Source: Bradyrhizobium sp. in8p8
GTDB taxonomy: Bacteria; Pseudomonadota; Alphaproteobacteria; Rhizobiales; Xanthobacteraceae
NCBI RefSeq assembly: GCF_000426845.1
Contig: NZ_AUGD01000012.1
Location: forward strand, 62,001-126,000
Direction of reading: 5' to 3'
DNA: 64,000 bases
This document shows, in pieces, positions 52,174 through 60,627 of the stretch. Below the pieces are notes generated by a model. The model was given only the letters and a program-made list of their open reading frames with translations. It did no database searches and was not told where the DNA came from. How positions within the stretch are numbered: position 1 is the first letter of the stretch; each line of letters starts with the position of its first letter. The position numbers and the translations under genes were made by a program.

Positions 52174-53535
52174 ATGGGAACCAAGCTCGTGGTCGGAACC
52201 AGCGTCTGCAAATGGACCGTCAGTTACTTCGCGCTCGCAGTCGTGTGGCTGCTGCTCGCAGAAGTGCTGATGGTTGCCGGCTTCGGCTTTCCGCACACCG
52301 ACTTCGGCGGACCGGATACGCTCGTCATCGTCCACATGGTTTGCGTCGGCTGGTTGAGCACGGTGTTGTCCGGTGCGTTGTTCCAGTTCGTGCCGGTGCT
52401 GGTCGCAAAGCCGCTCTATGCGGAGCGCTGGACGCTACCGGCCCTGGCGCTGCTGACGCTTGGGTTGATTGTCCTGCTCGCAGGCTTTCTGGCGCTCGGC
52501 GGCCACTTCAACGGGTCGAGCTGGCTGCTACCGATCGGCGCGGGCCTGCTGGTTGCCGGCTTCGCGTTGGTCGTTGCCAATCTCGGCATGACGCTCTGGT
52601 CGGCCCGGCCGCTGCCGGCACCTGCGCGGTTTACTGCCGTCGGGCTCGCCTGCATCTGTGTCACGGCCGCATTGGGCGGCACGTTCTCGCTGGTGCTGTC
52701 CGGAACCGACGTCGGAGCGTTATGGCCGGACCTGCTGCTATCGGGCGTTCCGATCCACGCGATTGCGGGGCTTGGCGGCTGGCTGACGTTCACTGCCATG
52801 GGCGTCAGCTATCGCCTGCTTGCGATGTTCATGCTCGCGCCCGACGGCGATGCGAAGCTGGGCCGGCTTGCCTGGCGCAGCGGGGCCGCGGCTCTGGCGG
52901 TGGCTGTCGTCGGCGGAGTGCTTGCACTCTGGCGCGCCACCGGGCTGAACCTCGTGCTTCTGCTTGCAGGAGCTGCGGCCCTTCTATCGCTTGCCGGCTA
53001 TGGCAGCGACGTATTCGGTCTGTTCCGTACCCGCAAACGCCGTGCGCTCGAGCTCAATACGCGCATGAGCCTGCTGTCGCTGGGGAACCTCGTTGCGGCT
53101 GCAATCCTTGGCGCAGCGTCTGCCGCGGCCGGTTCGTTGCAGTCGCATGCGGGAGCGCTGGCCTTCCTCGTCGCGTTCGGCTGGCTCACCGGTCTCGTGC
53201 TCGCCAATCTCTACAAGATTGTCCCGTTTCTGACCTGGCTCGAGACGTACGGCCCGGTGATGGGCAGAGCGCCGACGCCTCGCGTCCAGGATCTCGTCGC
53301 CGAACGTCGCGCCTCAAAATGGTTCGTCCTGTTCTTTGCCGGAAGTTGGGCGGCCGTGTTCATGCTGTCGATCGACAGCGCGCTCGGCTTCCGCACTGCT
53401 GTCGCGCTTGTGACGCTCGCAACGCTCGGCATTGGTGAGGAGCTCGTCAGGGCCAGACGGCTCGCGGATGTGGCGGAGTCGCTACGCCTGCCGTTGGGAG
53501 CCACAGTCCCCCATCTTCTGGTCTCGCGCAATTGA
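52174..53535 (+). CDS. Multi-pass membrane protein (NnrS / heme-copper-oxidase-subunit-I-like)
   Basis: A 453-residue, very hydrophobic protein with about twelve membrane segments. Histidines in conserved-looking positions are VIVHMVCVGWLSTV near residue 50 and GVPIHAIAGLGGWLTF near 194, a layout like NnrS or CcoN-type proteins. It lies just upstream of a DUF2249 protein and a DUF59 protein, a combination found near denitrification or nitric-oxide-response genes. The ATG at 52174 is provisional. The exact function is unknown. Confidence 0.75.
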   Translation: MGTKLVVGTSVCKWTVSYFALAVVWLLLAEVLMVAGFGFPHTDFGGPDTLVIVHMVCVGWLSTVLSGALFQFVPVLVAKPLYAERWTLPALALLTLGLIVLLAGFLALGGHFNGSSWLLPIGAGLLVAGFALVVANLGMTLWSARPLPAPARFTAVGLACICVTAALGGTFSLVLSGTDVGALWPDLLLSGVPIHAIAGLGGWLTFTAMGVSYRLLAMFMLAPDGDAKLGRLAWRSGAAALAVAVVGGVLALWRATGLNLVLLLAGAAALLSLAGYGSDVFGLFRTRKRRALELNTRMSLLSLGNLVAAAILGAASAAAGSLQSHAGALAFLVAFGWLTGLVLANLYKIVPFLTWLETYGPVMGRAPTPRVQDLVAERRASKWFVLFFAGSWAAVFMLSIDSALGFRTAVALVTLATLGIGEELVRARRLADVAESLRLPLGATVPHLLVSRN

Positions 53536-53547
53536 AAGGAGACTGCC

Positions 53548-54057
53548 ATGACTGATTTCATCGACGTCGATGTCCGGCCGATTCTGCGTGCGGGCGGCGA
53601 GCCGTTCTCGATCATCATGGCCGCGCTCGAGCGGCTGGAGCCCGGAGAAGGCTTGCGGCTCCTTGCTCCCTTCAAGCCGGTTCCTCTGTTCGACGTTATG
53701 GCGAGCAAGGGCTTCGCGCACCGCGATGCCGAGCTCGAAGGCGGCGACTGGGAGATCCTGTTCAAGCCGCGCGATGGCTCGCTCGAAGCGGGCGAACCCG
53801 CGCCCGTGGCGTTGAGCGATGACGATTGGCCGGAGCCCGCCGTTCGCCTCGACAACCGCGACCTGGATCCGCCGGAGCCGATGGTTCGGATTCTCGCGTC
53901 GGTGGAGCGGCTCGCGCCCGGGCAGACGCTCTCCGCTTTGCTCAGTCGCGAACCGGTCTTCCTGTTTCGGGAGCTGAGCAAGCGCGGCCATCAGTGGCGC
54001 GGCGGCTTCACGCCGCAGAGGGACGCCTATCAGCTGACGGTGAAGGTGCTCGCATGA
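53548..54057 (+). CDS. DUF2249 protein with two tandem domains
   Basis: A 169-residue protein of two similar halves. Each begins with an Asp-Val/Leu-Arg-type strand (IDVDVRPILRAGGEPFSIIM; PEPMVRILASVERLAPGQTL) followed by the loop LRLLAPFKPVPLFDVMASKGF or its counterpart, as in DUF2249/TusA-like proteins. It starts 12 bases after the membrane protein and overlaps the DUF59 gene by 4 bases. Confidence 0.8.
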   Translation: MTDFIDVDVRPILRAGGEPFSIIMAALERLEPGEGLRLLAPFKPVPLFDVMASKGFAHRDAELEGGDWEILFKPRDGSLEAGEPAPVALSDDDWPEPAVRLDNRDLDPPEPMVRILASVERLAPGQTLSALLSREPVFLFRELSKRGHQWRGGFTPQRDAYQLTVKVLA

Positions 54058-54377
54058 AGGCCGATGACGACGATCTCGTGGCGCGGATAAGGCAGTCGCT
54101 GAAGGTCGTGATCGATCCGGAACTCGGACACAACATCGTGGATCTCGGCTTTGTCTATGATGTGTCGGTTGACGACGGCGTTGCACACATCACCATGACG
54201 GCGACGACGCGAGGCTGTCCTGCCGCGTCCTTTCTCAAGGAGGGCGCCGCCAACAGCGCGCGTCTTGTTCCGGGCGTTGAAGCGGTCGAGGTCACCATGA
54301 CCTTCGAGCCGCCCTGGCAGCCGTGCATGATCTCGCCGGGCGTGAAAGCCTCGCTCGGCTTCGCCGAGGTGAATTGA
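54054..54377 (+). CDS. DUF59/MIP18-family metal-sulfur cluster assembly protein
   Basis: A 107-residue protein of the PaaD/SufT type: VIDPELGHNIVDLGFVYDV near 18-36, the reactive cysteine in TRGCPAASFL and the C-terminal FEPPWQPCMIS. It likely helps assemble or repair iron-sulfur centres. The ATG at 54054 couples it to the DUF2249 gene. Confidence 0.88.
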   Translation: MKADDDDLVARIRQSLKVVIDPELGHNIVDLGFVYDVSVDDGVAHITMTATTRGCPAASFLKEGAANSARLVPGVEAVEVTMTFEPPWQPCMISPGVKASLGFAEVN

Positions 54378-54518
54378 TCCGGCGGGGCGGTTTGGACGAG
54401 CTAGTTGCTTTCCGGACCTGGGCCGGACCAGATCTTTTGCCGGTGCCCGCGATCGGATACGAGCCGCTGGCGATCGAGGCGCCGACGTCTGAATGAAATT
54501 GTCGCTTCGTCTGCGAGA

Positions 54519-54836
54519 ATGACCTGCGCCAATCTGCTGGGCGAGGCGGGAGTACTGCACGAGAGCCACATCGGCTCGCTACGCCTGTTGCCGCAGGATT
54601 GCGACATGATCGCCGTCGTCCAAGCGTTTCGCGACGTGCTGGACGGGCGTGATGATGTCGACTGCGGCAACCGCCGCATTGCCGCGGCCTATCCAGGTGT
54701 GCCTTTCTCGTACGGGTTCCTGCGAGCGGAGCCTGGGCACGTCTACCGCCTTGACCGCGCAGAGCCGGCGCAGGGCGCGACGTGGCAAGCCGGAACTCTG
54801 TTGCCCGAGGTTACTGCCGCGTTATGCGACGACTGA
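54519..54836 (+). CDS. Possible hypothetical protein (105 aa)
   Basis: A frame from ATG 54519 (MTCANLLGEAGVLHESHIGS) runs to 54836 with high third-position GC. The middle holds NRRIAAAYPGVPFSYGFLRA. I recognise no family. Just before it, a short frame at 54389-54496 ends with LLPVPAIGYEPLAIEAPTSE, and together they may be pieces of one broken gene. Confidence 0.35.
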   Translation: MTCANLLGEAGVLHESHIGSLRLLPQDCDMIAVVQAFRDVLDGRDDVDCGNRRIAAAYPGVPFSYGFLRAEPGHVYRLDRAEPAQGATWQAGTLLPEVTAALCDD

Positions 54837-54896
54837 GTCCACGCAGGAACGCTTTCGGCAGCGCTCCGTTAGCGCAGCAAACGCCCGGAGTTTTCC

Positions 54897-55754
54897 ATGA
54901 CCGACTATCCAAAGCCGCCCTATCCTTCACAGCAGCAACCGATGCCCGGCTCGACGCGGGCGATGCAGCCGCGACCGGATCATGGCGAGGAGAGTTACAA
55001 GGGCGCGGGGCGCCTGGCCGGAAAGAAGGCGATCATCACGGGCGGTGACAGTGGCATCGGCCGCGCGGTCGCGATCGCCTACGCGCGTGAGGGCGCAGAC
55101 ATGGTCATATCTTACTTGAACGAGGACGAAGATGCGGTCGAGGTGAAGGCGCTGGTGGAACGGGAGAGACGCAAGGTCGTCCTGATCCCCGGCGATATCC
55201 GCAATCCCGAGCACTGCCGCGCCATCGTGCGCCGCGCCGTCGAGGAGCTCGGGGGAATCGACATCCTGGTCAACAACGCGGCGCATCAGGCCACGTTCAA
55301 GGATATCGCCGACATCAGCGACGAGGAGTGGCAGTTGACGTTCGAGACCAACATCCACGCCATGTTCTATCTGACCAAGGCTGCCGTTCCCCACATGCGG
55401 CCGGGAGCCGCGATCGTCAACACGGCCTCGGTGAACTCGGACATGCCGAACCCCAGCCTGCTGGCTTACGCCACGACCAAGGGCGCCATTCAGAATTTCA
55501 CGGGCGGGCTCGCCCAGATGCTGGCCGAGAAGGGTATTCGGGTGAACGCGGTGGCTCCGGGTCCGATCTGGACTCCGCTAATCCCCTCGACGATGTCTGA
55601 GGACAGGGTCAAGAACTTCGGCAAGCAGGTCCCGATGCAGCGTGCCGGCCAGCCGGCGGAGCTCGCAACCGCCTATGTCATGCTGGCCGATCCGCTCTCG
55701 AGCTACACTTCCGGGGCAACGCTGGCTGTCACCGGCGGAAAGCCATTCATCTGA
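54897..55754 (+). CDS. SDR oxidoreductase, YghA/general-stress-protein-39-like
   Basis: A 285-residue SDR with a polar, proline-rich N-terminal extension (YPKPPYPSQQQPMPGS) and the motif KGAGRLAGKKAIITGGDSG. Further: NNAA in place of NNAG, and the Tyr-x3-Lys pair in LLAYATTKGA. This subgroup is often induced by stress. It is convergent with the YciE/F-like gene; a hairpin lies between. Confidence 0.9.
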   Translation: MTDYPKPPYPSQQQPMPGSTRAMQPRPDHGEESYKGAGRLAGKKAIITGGDSGIGRAVAIAYAREGADMVISYLNEDEDAVEVKALVERERRKVVLIPGDIRNPEHCRAIVRRAVEELGGIDILVNNAAHQATFKDIADISDEEWQLTFETNIHAMFYLTKAAVPHMRPGAAIVNTASVNSDMPNPSLLAYATTKGAIQNFTGGLAQMLAEKGIRVNAVAPGPIWTPLIPSTMSEDRVKNFGKQVPMQRAGQPAELATAYVMLADPLSSYTSGATLAVTGGKPFI

Positions 55755-55790
55755 TCGCACGTGCCTCACTCCCGTCGGCAAGACCCGTGG

Positions 55791-55815
55791 GCGGCACCGG
55801 AAGGCCGGGCCGCCA
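55791..55815. terminator. Terminator-like hairpin between convergent genes
   Basis: GGCGGC-A-CCGG and CCGG-GCCGCC form a stem of 6 plus 4 pairs with one bulged A and loop AAGG. It lies between the SDR (ends 55754) and the ferritin-like gene (ends 55837), so it can serve both. Confidence 0.55.
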
Positions 55816-55836
55816 CGTGCAATCAGCAGCATTCGA

Positions 55837-56352
55837 TCACGCCGCGTTGGACGCCTTGGCGTTGACCCCTTTGCGAAGTGCCACAGTGTTCAACTTGGTG
55901 TTGGCGGCCTTCTCCTCGTTCAGATTGGTCGTGAGGAAGCGCACGATGTCGTCGTGGCCGAGCTCTTCGGCCCAGGCGATCAGCGTGCCGTAGCGGCACA
56001 TCTCATAGTGCTCCACCGCCTGCGCGTTCGCCACGATAGCGGCATCCAGCACGGCCTTGTCCTCGATCTCCCCGGCGGTTTCGTCGGCTTCCTTGATCAG
56101 GCCGTCGATGGCCGGGCAATTGGTGCCGCTCGGCTCCTTGCCGAGCTTCGCGAACACCTTGTCGAGGCGCTCGACCTGCTTGTTTGTCTCGTCCAGATGG
56201 GCCTTCAGCCCGGCAACGAGATCCTTGTTGGTCGCCTTGTCGATCATCTTCGGCAGCGCCTTCAGGATCTGCTGCTCCGCGTAATAGATGTCCTGCAGCC
56301 CATGCAGCAGCAGGTCTTCCATCGATTTGATGTCCTTGGTGAAGAATCCCAT
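55837..56352 (-). CDS. Ferritin-like DUF892 protein (YciE/YciF family)
   Basis: A 171-residue four-helix-bundle protein: DLLLHGLQDIYYAEQQILKALPKM near residue 12 includes the Glu/Tyr residues of the ferritin-like diiron site, and VEHYEMCRYGTLIAWAEELG gives the second E-x-x-x-Y/H-type helix. YciE and YciF are stress-related proteins of unclear function. Single gene, convergent with the SDR. Confidence 0.92.
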   Translation of the reverse strand: MGFFTKDIKSMEDLLLHGLQDIYYAEQQILKALPKMIDKATNKDLVAGLKAHLDETNKQVERLDKVFAKLGKEPSGTNCPAIDGLIKEADETAGEIEDKAVLDAAIVANAQAVEHYEMCRYGTLIAWAEELGHDDIVRFLTTNLNEEKAANTKLNTVALRKGVNAKASNAA

Positions 56353-56438
56353 AAAAGACGCCTCCGTTCACAATGATGGCAGTGGAACGCCGTGCGCCGG
56401 CCGCTGTTCCATTCCCATGTGCAGATCGGGAGAGCCGA

Positions 56439-56633
56439 ATGAGTAACGGAGTGGATCATTTTGCGAGCCTGCTCGGACGTGCCGCGCTGGATGTGTGGGG
56501 CGACATCCCCCGAGACATTCAGGAAGCGCTGTTCGAGACTGCGATGAAGGGGCGCGACACGGAGCGCGAGGAGCTTGCGCGGTTGCTGCATGAGCGGCAT
56601 CCGCGCACGCTTCATCCTTCCCGGCCCGGCTGA
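56439..56633 (+). CDS. Small hypothetical protein (64 aa)
   Basis: ATG at 56439 with GGGAGAG upstream; the protein begins MSNGVDHFASLLGRAALDVW and continues as a helical, Glu/Arg-rich chain. Soluble, no cysteine. Not a family I can name. It is divergent from the ferritin-like gene and possibly shares its stress regulation. Confidence 0.6.
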   Translation: MSNGVDHFASLLGRAALDVWGDIPRDIQEALFETAMKGRDTEREELARLLHERHPRTLHPSRPG

Positions 56634-56766
56634 CGCAGCCCGCGGGAACGATCGTACGGGCTTCTGATTGGTGAAATGGGTGGCGCCTCACCGAACGGTT
56701 CAAATGAGGACCGCTAGGCGGATCGTACAACCGTGACCAATCTGCAAATCGAGCGACGTGACCGAG

Positions 56767-56940
56767 ATGAATATGGGAAGATGGTACGACCCGATTTCAG
56801 AGCGATGGATCGCGCCGCGCGAAGCCCCCGCGATTGCCGCGTATGATCGGCCAAGCTCAGAGAAGGCGCCGGAGGCTGACAGAAGGGAAGAGGTACAGCG
56901 GATCTGGAACTTACTGGTCGATTGCTGCGCCCGCGGGTGA
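56767..56940 (+). CDS. Small hypothetical protein (57 aa)
   Basis: ATG at 56767 (a GTG at 56758 is also possible); starts MNMGRWYDPISERWIAPREA, then a charged helix ending VQRIWNLLVDCCARG. It lies upstream of the second molybdoenzyme with a 171-base gap. Unknown function. Confidence 0.45.
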   Translation: MNMGRWYDPISERWIAPREAPAIAAYDRPSSEKAPEADRREEVQRIWNLLVDCCARG

Positions 56941-57111
56941 TGTAGGCGAAGGTTCTTGCCGCGCGCGCGAGCCCGTTCGGCGACGTCTCAGCGTCAAGGG
57001 ACGTCATTGCGCGGGACTGCCCAGCGTTTCCGTTAACCCTGATCTCGACGACGTCCGGTACGGAGCGGTATATTACCACCCGGCCGCAGAGCGGCGCCGG
57101 ACAAGGATCAG

Positions 57112-59436
57112 ATGATGGACGACACGATTGGCTTCCCCGACCCAGGCCTCGACCTGTCGGACGGCTTCAAGCCGCATACCTCGCATTGGGGCGCGTTCTC
57201 TGCGCGTCAGGGCGCGGCCGGGCTGGAGGTCAGGGCCTATGCGGGGGATCCCGATCCGAACGGCATCATCGACAATTTTCCCGGAGCGCTACGCCACCAG
57301 GCGCGCATCGCCCAGCCGGCGGTCCGCCGCGGCTGGCTGGAGCGCGGGCCGGGCCCCGACGACCGCCGCGGCCGCGACGACTTCGTCTCCGTCAGCTGGG
57401 AGAAGGCGCTCGATCTCCTCGGCGAAGAACTGGGCCGGATCCGCGATACCCGCGGGCCGGGCGCCGTGTTCGGCGGCTCCTATGGCTGGTCGAGCGCCGG
57501 CCGCTTTCATCACGCCCAGAGCCAGGTGCATCGCTTTCTCAACATCGCGATGGGCGGCTATGTGCGCTCCGTCAATTCCTATTCCTCGGGCGCGTCCTCG
57601 GTGCTGCTGCCGCAGATCCTGGCCGGCTACGAAGACATTACCAAGCGTAATGTCACCTGGGAGCAGATCGCGACCGACACTGACATCGTGCTGGCCTTCG
57701 GCGGCATGGCGCTGAAGAACTCCATGGTGGCCGGCGGCTCGATCAGCAAGCATGTCGAGCGCGGGGCGATGGAAGCGGCACGCCGGCGCGGCTGCGAGTT
57801 CGTCCTGGTCAGCCCGCTGCGCGACGATCTGCCTGTCGAGGCCGGGGCGGAATGGATTGCTTGCGTGCCCGGCACCGACACTGCGCTGATGCTCGGCGTC
57901 GTCCATACGCTGGTCAGTGAAGGCCTGCACGACCAGGCTTTTCTCGATCGCTACACCGAGGGCTGGCCGGTCTTCCTGCGCTATCTCACCGGCGAAAGCG
58001 ATGGCCAGCCCAAGCACGCCGAATGGGCCGGGGCGATCTGCGGCGTAGAGGCGGAGGCGATCCGCAACCTTGCGCGGCGGCTTGCCGGCAAGCGCGCGCT
58101 CATCACCGTCTCACACTCGCTTCAGCGCGCCGAGCACGGCGAGCAGCCGGTGTGGATGGGCATGGTGCTGGCGGCAGCGCTCGGACAAATCGGTCTTCCC
58201 GGCGGCGGCTACGGCTATTCGCTTGGAGCGATCGGCTATTACGGCCGCCGCGTCAACGACGTGCCGGCGCCGACGCTAGGGCAGGGGCGCAACGGCGTCG
58301 CCGATTTCATTCCGGTAGCCCGCATCGCCGACATGCTGCTCAATCCCGGCAGTACCTATCGCTACAACGGCGAAACGCGCAGCTATCCGGACATTCGTCT
58401 GGTCTACTGGGCGGGTGGCAATCCCTTTCACCACCATCAAGACATCAACCGCTTGCGCAAGGCGTTCGCGCAAGTGGACACATTCGTGGTGCACGAGCTC
58501 GGTTGGACCGCAACGGCTCGCCACGCCGACATCGTGCTGCCCGCGACGATGACGCTGGAGCGCGAGGACATCGGCTATTCCACCAACGATCCGCTGATGA
58601 TCGCCATGCACCGCATCGCCGAGCCGTTCGGCCTTGCGCGCGACGACTACGATATCTTCGCCGATCTCGCCGAACGTCTCGGGGCACGCGAGCCGTTTAC
58701 GGAAGGGCGCACGTCGCGACAATGGCTAAAGCACCTCTACGAGCCGACCCGCGCATCGCTTGCCAAGCGCGGTCTGGAAGCACCGAGCTTCGAAGAATTC
58801 TGGGCGCGCGGCAGCCTGGTCGTGCCGCAGCAACCCGATGACGGTGGCCGGCTGCGCCGCTTCCGCGAAGATCCCATCAATCATGCCCTGCCGACGCCGA
58901 GCGGACGCATCGAAATTTTCTCGGCCAAGATCGCAAGTCATGGCGATGCCGATTGTCCCGGCCACCCGGTCTGGCTCGAGAAGACCGATATGCCCAGGCC
59001 GGAGGCGCCGTGCTTCCTCGTCGCCAACCAGCCGGCGACGCGCCTGCACAGCCAGCTCGATTTCGGCGGACACTCGCTGGCCGCAAAGCATCGCGGCCGA
59101 GAGGTCGCGCGCATGAACCCGATCGATGCGAACGCGCGAGGCATCAAGGACGGCGACATCATCCGCCTGTTCAACGAGCGCGGCGCGTGCCTCGCCGCGG
59201 TCCATCTCACCGACGGCATCGCGCCCGGCGTGGTGCAGCTTCCGACCGGCGCCTGGTACGATCCGATGGACCCGGAAGACGAGGCGCCGCTCTGCGTTCA
59301 CGGTAATCCCAACGTGCTCACCCGCGATATCGGCACCTCGTCGCTGGCGCAGGGCTGCACCGGCCAGCTGACGACCGTCGAGGTGGAGAGGTTCATCGGA
59401 AATCTGCCGCCGATTCGGGCGTTCGACCCGGTGTAG
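57112..59436 (+). CDS. Molybdopterin oxidoreductase, BisC/DMSO reductase family (copy 2)
   Basis: A 774-residue paralogue of the enzyme at 43744, again without signal peptide or N-terminal Cys motif. The likely Mo ligand is S158 in VNSYSSGASSVL, close to the canonical S-Y-S-x-G form; SYGWSSAGRFHHA (123-135) and the C-terminal NQPATRLHSQLDFGG match the family. It precedes OsmC and MsrA genes, which fits reduction of sulfoxides such as biotin or methionine sulfoxide. Confidence 0.9.
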   Translation: MMDDTIGFPDPGLDLSDGFKPHTSHWGAFSARQGAAGLEVRAYAGDPDPNGIIDNFPGALRHQARIAQPAVRRGWLERGPGPDDRRGRDDFVSVSWEKALDLLGEELGRIRDTRGPGAVFGGSYGWSSAGRFHHAQSQVHRFLNIAMGGYVRSVNSYSSGASSVLLPQILAGYEDITKRNVTWEQIATDTDIVLAFGGMALKNSMVAGGSISKHVERGAMEAARRRGCEFVLVSPLRDDLPVEAGAEWIACVPGTDTALMLGVVHTLVSEGLHDQAFLDRYTEGWPVFLRYLTGESDGQPKHAEWAGAICGVEAEAIRNLARRLAGKRALITVSHSLQRAEHGEQPVWMGMVLAAALGQIGLPGGGYGYSLGAIGYYGRRVNDVPAPTLGQGRNGVADFIPVARIADMLLNPGSTYRYNGETRSYPDIRLVYWAGGNPFHHHQDINRLRKAFAQVDTFVVHELGWTATARHADIVLPATMTLEREDIGYSTNDPLMIAMHRIAEPFGLARDDYDIFADLAERLGAREPFTEGRTSRQWLKHLYEPTRASLAKRGLEAPSFEEFWARGSLVVPQQPDDGGRLRRFREDPINHALPTPSGRIEIFSAKIASHGDADCPGHPVWLEKTDMPRPEAPCFLVANQPATRLHSQLDFGGHSLAAKHRGREVARMNPIDANARGIKDGDIIRLFNERGACLAAVHLTDGIAPGVVQLPTGAWYDPMDPEDEAPLCVHGNPNVLTRDIGTSSLAQGCTGQLTTVEVERFIGNLPPIRAFDPV

Positions 59437-59550
59437 GGGCTAACGGAACCGCTGCGGCGCGCCGCCGGCTTGGGAGGGCAGGCGGTCACGCCGCTGCCGC
59501 CTTCGACGGGTACCGAGCGCCGGTACTGAGACCAAACGAGGAGAACTGAA

Positions 59551-59973
59551 ATGATCCGCAAGGCAACGGCAGTCTGGAAGGGCACCGGTCGCGACGGGAC
59601 CGGTCATCTCACGAGCGAATCCGGCGTGCTGGCGCAGACGCCCTATTCGTTCAAGACCCGCTTTGAGAACGAGAAGGGTACCAATCCCGAGGAGTTGATC
59701 GCGGCGGCCCACGCGGGTTGTTTTACCATGGCGCTGGCGTTCGGCCTTCAGATGGCCGGTTTCACGCCGGAGGAGCTCTCGACGGAAGCCGCGGTGACGC
59801 TCGAGCCGGAAGGCAAGGGCTTCAAGATCAGCAAGTCCGCGCTGACCTTGCGTGCAAAGGTGCCGAACCTCGACGAGGCCGGCTTCGCGAAGATCGCAGG
59901 CGAGGCCGAGAAGAACTGCCCGGTATCGAAGGTGCTCAACGCCGCGATCACGCTCGACGCCAAGCTGGGCTAG
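59551..59973 (+). CDS. OsmC-family organic hydroperoxide/stress protein
   Basis: A 140-residue peroxiredoxin-like protein. The redox pair is C57 (AAHAGCFTM) and C123 (EKNCPVSK), with E48 in NPEELI supporting catalysis. It detoxifies organic hydroperoxides in the cytoplasm using a dithiol. AGGAGAA lies upstream of the ATG. The length and motif spacing match OsmC rather than Ohr. Confidence 0.93.
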   Translation: MIRKATAVWKGTGRDGTGHLTSESGVLAQTPYSFKTRFENEKGTNPEELIAAAHAGCFTMALAFGLQMAGFTPEELSTEAAVTLEPEGKGFKISKSALTLRAKVPNLDEAGFAKIAGEAEKNCPVSKVLNAAITLDAKLG

Positions 59974-59991
59974 CGGCGCGTGCTCGCCTCG

Positions 59992-60016
59992 GTCCACCCG
60001 GAAGCGCTGGGTGGAC
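59992..60016 (+). terminator. Terminator-like hairpin after osmC-type gene
   Basis: GTCCACCC and GGGTGGAC pair perfectly over 8 bp with a 9-base loop, 18 bases after the OsmC-family stop. Confidence 0.55.
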
Positions 60017-60111
60017 GCGCGTGCAATGCGTGGCTTTCGGACTAGCCGCCGAAAGCCTATATGATGCGGCAGCTGCAGAACCGACAGAGCGATCGATTGG
60101 GAGCACATCAG

Positions 60112-60627
60112 ATGACGACAGAACGTGCAGTCTTGGCCGGAGGTTGTTTCTGGGGAATGCAGGATCTCATCCGCAAGCAGCCGGGCGTGGTCTCCACCCG
60201 GGTCGGCTACACCGGTGGTCACGTGAAGAACGCCACCTACCGCAATCACGAGGGCCACGCCGAGGCGATCGAGATCATGTTCGATCCGGCCAAGACCAGC
60301 TTCCGAACCATGCTGGAGTTCTTTTTCCAGATCCATGATCCCACCACGCTCAACCGCCAGGGCAATGATCTCGGCACCAGCTATCGCTCCGCGATCTTCT
60401 ACACGAGCGAGGAGCAGAAGCGGATCGCCGAGGATACCATTGCCGATGTCGAAGCATCGGGCCTGTGGCCCGGCAAAGTGGTCACTGAGGTCGCGCCCGC
60501 GCGCGAGTTTTGGGAGGCCGAGCCGGAGCATCAGGATTACCTCGAGCGCTATCCTGACGGCTACACCTGTCACTTCATCCGGCCCGGCTGGAAGCTGCCG
60601 CGCCGTGCGGCTGCGTTGGGCGGCTAG
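60112..60627 (+). CDS. msrA: Peptide methionine sulfoxide reductase A
   Basis: A 171-residue enzyme that reduces methionine-S-sulfoxide. Active-site GCFWG (C12) and YTGG, NHEGHAEAIEI and QGNDLGTSYRS are all present. The ATG at 60112 begins right before the core; a frame to 60061 adds no homology. C-terminal resolving cysteines of some MsrA forms are represented by the single Cys in YTCHFI. Its stop overlaps the end of the convergent MFS gene. Confidence 0.95.
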   Translation: MTTERAVLAGGCFWGMQDLIRKQPGVVSTRVGYTGGHVKNATYRNHEGHAEAIEIMFDPAKTSFRTMLEFFFQIHDPTTLNRQGNDLGTSYRSAIFYTSEEQKRIAEDTIADVEASGLWPGKVVTEVAPAREFWEAEPEHQDYLERYPDGYTCHFIRPGWKLPRRAAALGG

